From Terana coerulea (lineage: Eukaryota > Basidiomycota > Agaricomycetes > Polyporales > Phanerochaetaceae), in assembly GCA_024811115.1 (NCBI GenBank), contig JAKOGH010000554.1, positions 1 through 10,858 on the forward strand: DNA of 10,858 nucleotides, in the 5' to 3' direction. Both the position numbers and the translations under genes were made by a program. The notes beneath the pieces were generated by a model that saw only the letters and a program-made list of their open reading frames with translations, was not told where the DNA came from and did not search any database. Shown here piece after piece: positions 6,516 through 10,858 of the stretch (its first letter is position 1; every line of letters begins with the position of its first letter).

Positions 6516-7623
6516 TCAATTCTCCTTCAGGCTGCGAGCAGTAGAGCGCGCTGGAGACGACGAACTGCGTTTGCCCGTCTTTTTCGGGCTCGGCTTCGAC
6601 GACGGGAGCCTAGGGCGCCGGCGGGCGGCGTTCGAGATGTCGCCGAGGGCGGCCACCAGCTTCGACAGCGAGCTCTTCTTCTTCAGCGTCTTCCCCGGCG
6701 CCGGCGCGTTGTCTTGGCACGGCTGTTTCTTCGGCGTCCGCGGCGCGAACCAGGTCTTGCGCGGGATCTGCAGCAGCGCCTCGTCGACGGACAGCTCGGA
6801 CTCGGCGTCGGAGAGGTCTTCGTCCAGTGTCGGCAGCGGCGTGAAGTCTTCGACCACGATCCCGGGTGCGGCGCCGTGCGGAGGGATCACGTCGATGACG
6901 ATCGAGCCGTTGCGCGTGTGCCCGCGGCGGGGCAGCGGCGCTGGGACGGTCGGAGGCGCGACTGGCTGGGAGCACGTCGTCTCTAGCTCGGCTGCCGGCG
7001 TAAGGGGCGAGACGTCCGCGTGGAGATCGAGTGAAAGGCGGTACGACGGGCGCGTCCCGGGGTAGGTGAAGTTCTGCAGGCGAACGCGAGCGGGACCGAG
7101 AGGCTCCGGCTGAACTTTCTCCGAGTCGTCGTCTTCTCCTTCGTGAATCGCAAGGGGCACCTGGATCTCCTGAGTGCAACACGTCAGATGGTCTCGGAGC
7201 ACGGGAAGGGGGTGTACGCACCACGGACTGCCGCTTCCTGGCGTGAAGACTCCAGCGCCGCGAGTGTCGTTTGTCTTCAGATGCACGCGCATCATCTTTC
7301 TCAAGGTCCTCCACCGGATCCACCTCGACTTGCGGCAAGACATACCGCGGGGAGAGAATCAGCCGCTTCGGCGCCTTCGCCACGTCGTCGACCTTCGTCG
7401 GCAGCACCAGAGGCAAAGGAATCCGCTTCTCCTCCACCTGCACAAGCCGCCGCCGCCTGCACTGCCCGATCACCAGGAAGCAGCTGTACGCGATGATGCC
7501 GAGGAGGATAATGCCTCCGCTAACGAAGGCAAAGATGACTGCTGGCCGATTGGCCCCAATGGTGGAGCTGCGTTGGGCTGAGACTGTCACGAAGGCTTCG
7601 GGTTCAGTGAATGCGGGCGCCAT
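6516..7623 (-). CDS. Hypothetical single-pass membrane protein with long basic/disordered cytosolic tail
   Basis: Two exons, 7623-7222 and 7169-6516, are joined in phase 0 across a 52-nt intron (GTGCGT donor, CTGAC branch, CTCAG acceptor), giving about 351 residues. Residues 1-26 are a short polar N-terminus. About 27-54 form one hydrophobic helix (AVIFAFVSGGIILLGIIAY within it) followed at once by Cys-Arg4. By the positive-inside rule the N-terminus faces outside or the lumen and the long tail is cytosolic. The tail has an acidic patch (LPTLDEDLSDAESELSVDE), a PRKTWFAPRTPKK motif and a Ser/Lys/Arg-rich end (KKKSSLSK, SPKKTGKRSSSS), all suited to disorder and phosphorylation. No enzyme domain is recognised. 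It is divergently transcribed from BRF1 across 470 bp. Similar orphans with one helix and a disordered tail are common in mushrooms; I cannot name a function. Confidence 0.75.
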
Positions 7624-7965
7624 GCCTTTTGAGTGGCGTGCGCCGTGTCGAGGAACCGAGGATGTCGAAGGGAGGGTGGAGAGGGGACAGTGTTCGTTGC
7701 AGCACTAAGCCTTCAATTTATTGCCAGTGGAGAATCCAGCCGGCCCAGTCAGCTCTCAGCAGCGGGGTAGTCAGCCGCGATTTGGAGAACTAAACCGTGG
7801 CTGACGCAGAGCGCAAGGCATCTCGGAGACGCTGTCATGTTTAGGAGGGTTTAGAATACGGCCGCGCACACAGAATGTCGACGAGATTGGGGTCGAGGTG
7901 TCGAAGCTGGACGTGGATGGTGACCGAGAGCGCAGCCGCATCGTGCACTGCAAGGGGACGAAGCC

Positions 7966-7970
7966 ATTGG
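7966..7970 (-). promoter_or_regulatory. CCAAT box (inverted)
   Basis: ATTGG on the plus strand, about 125 bp upstream of the BRF1 ATG and immediately left of the inverted repeat. The HAP/NF-Y complex binds CCAAT in either orientation (family knowledge). The position fits, but a pentamer alone is weak evidence. Confidence 0.4.
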
Positions 7971-7972
7971 CG

Positions 7973-8005
7973 CTAATCTTATCGTGGCTAATGCGATAAG
8001 ATTAG
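7973..8005. repeat. Perfect 12-bp inverted repeat with paired GATA sites
   Basis: CTAATCTTATCG (7973-7984) and CGATAAGATTAG (7994-8005) are exact reverse complements separated by 9 nt. Each arm contains a GATAAG/CTTATC core, which fits the HGATAR site of fungal GATA-type zinc-finger regulators. It lies about 90 bp upstream of the BRF1 start codon. The spacer contains a further CTAAT. Confidence 0.75.
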
Positions 8006-8093
8006 AGCGACCCGTGCAATGAGCGCCCGCTGTGCGTTTCTGCTCTTGACCTCACCGTAGTGCACTGTACGCTCGCTTTGAAGGCCCGCAACC

Positions 8094-10603
8094 ATGGTTC
8101 GTGACCCACAGCTCGATAGTTTATATCCTGAAAGCCCGTTTTCAGACAAAATGCGGTGAATGTGGCGGCAGCGTCATTGAGTACGATGCCGCCGCAGGAA
8201 ACGGCTTCTGCGTTAATTGTGGGACGGTCGTGGAGGAGAACACGATCGTCAACGAGGTGCGTCGGTTTCGGATGCGCAAATCCTTCGAGTCGCTGGATAC
8301 AGGTTCGGCAGGTGTCTTTTGGAGAGACGAGCACGGGTGCTGCTATGGTGCAGGGCAGCTTTGTGGGACAAGGCGCCAGTGCGTTCTCAGGTCGCAGCGG
8401 TCCTCGCTTGAGCTGACTACGACAAATCGCCGAATCATAGCGCATGCACGGATGGGTGGGCCGTTCGGGAACAGAGGAAGCAGCGAGAGCCGGGAGCAGA
8501 CCATAGCGAACGGTGCGTCCCGCACAGGTTCCCTTCGCCCTTGCACTTAAAGAATCTCTCCTCACACCAGCGACGCGCAAGATCCAGCAGATATGCCAGC
8601 ACTTCCGCCTCTCCGACGTCGTCGCGCTCGCCGCCACGCGGCTCTACACCCTCGCGCTCGAGCACAAGTTCACGCGCGGCCGGCGCAGCCTGCACGTCGT
8701 CGCCGTCTGCATCTACGTCGCCTGCCGCCAGAAGGGCGCCAAGACGCTCATGCTCATCGACTTCTCCGACCTCCTCCAGGTGCGCCTCCGTCTCTCTTTC
8801 CCTCTCTCCCTCCTGCATATTCCATCTCGAGGGAGCGGCGCTGACCCGCGGAGCAGGTCAACGTCTTCGAGCTCGGGCACACCTACCTGCAGCTCGTGCA
8901 CACGCTCAACCTGAAGCTGCCGCTCGTCGACCCGGCGCACTACGTGAGCCGCTTCGCCGCGCTGCTCGAGTTCGGCGACGCGACGGCCCGGGTCGCGCAG
9001 GACGCCGCGCGCCTCGTCGCGCGCATGGACCGCGACTGGCTCGCGCGCGGGCGCCGCCCGTCCGGGATCTGCGGCGCCGCGCTCCTGCTCGCCGCGCGCA
9101 TGAACCACTTCCGCCGGAGCGTCGCCGAGGTCGTGCAGGTCGTGAAGATCGCGGACACGACCGTGCGCAAGCGCCTCGAGGAGTTCCGCGCCACGGGCAG
9201 CGCCGCGCTCAGCGTGGACGACTTCCGGAGCGTGTGGCTCGAGGAGGAGAGCGCGCCGCCGGCGTTCGTGAAGGGGCGCGAGAAGGAGGAGCGCGAGCGG
9301 GAGGAGCGGGAGGGTGGCGTCACAGTGCAGGAGAAGGGGAAGGGGAAGCGCAAGGCGCGGAAGCGGAAACGGAAGCGCGGTGCGGACGAGGACGAGGACG
9401 AGGAGCAAGAGGAGGAGGTCGAGGGGATGCCGCCGACACAAGAAACTGACACAATGACGCTGGTCGGCACCCAGCCCGACCCCGGGTGCCGATCGACCCC
9501 GCGCTGCTTCACGCCGGCATCCTCGCAGGGACAGCCGAGCCGCCTCTCTTCCTCCCCGAAGAGCCCCTGGAGTACAATCCCTCGTTTATGCCCTCCACGG
9601 GCGTCGAGGTCTTTCCGGCGCCCTCCACCTCCACGTCGCAACCGCCGCGTCGTTCGCCCGCTCGCTTCCGCCTGGGTCCGAGGACACGCTGCGCCCGCCG
9701 TCGCCCATTGAGGCCTCCCTGGACGCCGCGCTCGCCGAAGAAGTCTCGTCCTTCCTCGAGACTACCAAGGGCGCCCAGCTCAGCTCGGCGCTGGACGACG
9801 CCGACGCGCAGAAGAAGGCCGAGATGACGACGGTGGATGAGCTGCAGGGCCTCGACGAGGAAGAGCTGGACGCGTTTCTGCTTTCAGAAGATGAAGTCAA
9901 GTTGAAGGAGCGCATCTGGGTTGAGATGAACCGCGAATACCTGGAAAATCTCGCTGGTAAGTGCTCGTTGCCTTGATGCTACAATTGTGGTGTAACGTGA
10001 TGCTGCGTTTGCTGAGCTGGTCTGATGCGTTGCTTGCAGCGAAGATGGAGCAGGAGCAAATGGGCGGCGAATCAGAGAAGAAGAAGCGCAAGGTTCGTAT
10101 CCTACCGGTGGCAAATAGTTCACCATATTTCTTTCCCATTCTTTTTCGTTATTCTCACTGATAAACCACCCACACAGAAGCGCAAAACGGCAAGCACAAA
10201 ACCGCGCGACGCGTCGAACCCGCACGGCGCGACGGCCGCCGAGGCCGCGCGCAGCATGATGCAGAACAGCGCGCGCTGGAGCAAGCGCATCAACTACGAC
10301 ATGCTCGCCTCCATCCTCGACGGCGCGCCCGGCAGCCCTGCGGACTACAAGCACGACGTCGACCTGCTCACACTGGATGATGCAGAGGACGCGGAGGGCG
10401 CAGAGGGCGCGGTGCTCATCGAGGAGGGTGGCGGCGGCGTCGGCCAGGCGCCCGCGCCCGCGTCCCGCGCGACGACGGCAGCGGCGGAGGTGGCGCCGGG
10501 GGCGGATGAGGACGACGCGGTGGGCGAGGTGGAGGAGGAAGAGTACGCGGGCGAGCATGTGGAGGAGTATGGTGAGTGGGAGGGGTACGAGCAGGAGGTG
10601 TAG
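8094..10603 (+). CDS. BRF1: TFIIIB subunit BRF1 (TFIIB-related factor, RNA polymerase III initiation)
   Basis: Exons: 8094-8096, 8146-8256, 8312-8378, 8441-8512, 8571-8779, 8857-9956, 10040-10092, 10178-10603, giving about 680 residues. The ATG-only first exon sits in an ACCATGG context and splices in phase to the zinc ribbon. Residues 4-25 form the ribbon CGEC..CVNC, followed by the VVEENTIVNE and SFGETSTGAA strands. Two cyclin-fold repeats follow: about 80-155 (QQICQHFRLSD, HVVAVCIYVACRQ) and about 156-265 (LVDPAHYVSRFA, GICGAALLLAARM). After a K/R- and E-rich linker comes the TBP-binding Brf1 domain (GLDEEELDAFLLSEDEVKLK, ERIWVEMNREYLENL, SKRINYDMLASIL), then a Gly/Ala/Glu-rich acidic tail ending EGYEQEV. 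BRF1 acts in the nucleus with TBP and BDP1 on tRNA and 5S genes. Within exon 6 the frame loses one base near 9484 and again near 9610-9650; both sides match the same protein, so sequence error is likely. Confidence 0.93.
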
Positions 10604-10661
10604 GCCGTGTCTGCGCTCGGTTTCGCTCATGCGGATAGATTAAGATTATGACAGTCATTAT

Positions 10662-10858
10662 TCAGAGTAAACGTAGTGTACATGTAGTCAATGCGAATTC
10701 AATCCACGCTGTGTCGGTGCGCCAGGGAGAGTCGCTCGACTGAGTCGAAGGAGAAGCCTCCTTCTGTGAGCCCCTCCTGTCTCCCTCCGCGTAGGCGGCG
10801 TTGGTCTGCAGATCAGATACAGCGGTAGCGACCCGTGCCCGGTGTTGCCGCAGAAGCT
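10662..10858 (-). CDS. Possible C-terminal fragment of an unknown gene (partial)
   Basis: On the minus strand a frame is open from the right window edge to TGA at 10664-10662, about 65 codons. It includes a polar Ser/Gln-rich stretch (QKEASPSTQSSDSPWRTD) and no start codon. It would converge on BRF1 with a gap of under 60 bp, as is usual in compact fungal genomes. I recognise no domain. A stop-free run of this length can arise by chance in GC-rich DNA. Confidence 0.25.
   Translation of the reverse strand, partial: LLRQHRARVATAVSDLQTNAAYAEGDRRGSQKEASPSTQSSDSPWRTDTAWIEFALTTCTLRLL

Larger units (their letters stand above)
7624..8093. promoter_or_regulatory. Divergent promoter between the membrane-protein gene and BRF1
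   Basis: This 470-bp region has no supported coding sequence. On the left side a C/T-rich stretch (minus strand, about 7630-7690) precedes the membrane-protein ATG, with an AATAAATT string at about 7713-7720. On the right side lie an inverted CCAAT box (ATTGG, 7966-7970) and the perfect inverted repeat at 7973-8005. TTTAG occurs twice at 7840-7854. The region probably serves both genes. Confidence 0.6.

Noticed and set aside
7839..7854. TTTAGGAGGGTTTAG, resembling a telomere-repeat box
   Set aside because: It deviates from the AAACCCTAA telobox and occurs once; not enough to call a site.
9380..9425. GAG/GAC-rich tract as a microsatellite
   Set aside because: It is the acidic linker of BRF1 in frame; the repeat units are imperfect and follow codon boundaries.
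8541..9449. 302-codon open frame rich in Ala and Arg on the plus strand
   Set aside because: It is a shadow of BRF1 in another frame: high-GC DNA gives long stop-free frames, and the overlapping frame carries the clear cyclin-fold sequence.
9884..10630. 248-codon minus-strand frame opposite the BRF1 3' exons
   Set aside because: Antisense of GC-rich BRF1 exons and introns, low-complexity Leu/Arg/His content, no domain.
1..10858. CRISPR array, insertion sequence or transposon
   Set aside because: No regularly spaced repeats, no transposase-like or reverse-transcriptase-like frame, and no long terminal repeats were seen.

Overview
The window looks like nuclear DNA of a mushroom-forming fungus (Basidiomycota, probably Agaricomycetes). 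The genes are densely packed and cut by many short introns (49-85 nt). Donors are of GTRNGT or GTTCGT type, many introns have a CTGAC- or CTNAY-like branch site, and coding exons are rich in G/C at third positions. The recognisable products (a Pol III factor BRF1, a fungal fucose-lectin propeller, a jacalin-like lectin, a CCCH zinc finger, a clamp-type TPR protein) are all eukaryotic. I saw no rRNA, convincing tRNA, CRISPR array or intact mobile element.

Layout from left to right. (1) 1-3198, minus strand: a gene of at least 16 exons, truncated at the left edge. It encodes an AAL-type beta-propeller lectin, then a jacalin-like lectin domain, then a long helical/coiled-coil region. (2) 3199-3924: intergenic, with one GC-rich hairpin. 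(3) 3925-4865, minus: a small CCCH zinc-finger protein with an RG/KG-rich stretch and an acidic tail. (4) 5318-6098, minus: a roughly 200-residue TPR protein of the Hsp70/Hsp90-tail-binding (carboxylate clamp) type. It has an in-frame stop codon and a frameshift. (5) 6516-7623, minus: a two-exon, single-pass membrane protein of unknown function. (6) 7624-8093: a 470-bp divergent promoter with a CCAAT box and a perfect 12-bp inverted repeat carrying paired GATA sites. (7) 8094-10603, plus: BRF1, the TFIIB-related subunit of TFIIIB, in eight exons, the first contributing only the start codon. (8) 10662-10858, minus: an open frame running off the right edge, possibly the end of another gene.

The genes do not form an operon-like pathway. 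BRF1 (Pol III initiation), the CCCH protein (probably RNA binding) and the TPR protein (chaperone adaptor) look like ordinary housekeeping genes. The lectin chimera is the most unusual product and may belong to the cytosolic defence lectins common in mushrooms. The single-pass membrane protein is an orphan.

A caution for the reader: in four genes the frame that matches the protein family jumps by exactly one missing nucleotide. There are six such places: one in the lectin, two in the CCCH gene, one in the TPR gene and two in BRF1, mostly in GC-rich runs. BRF1 is essential in yeast, so single-base deletions in the assembly are more likely than gene decay. The spans below describe the exon chains despite these breaks.
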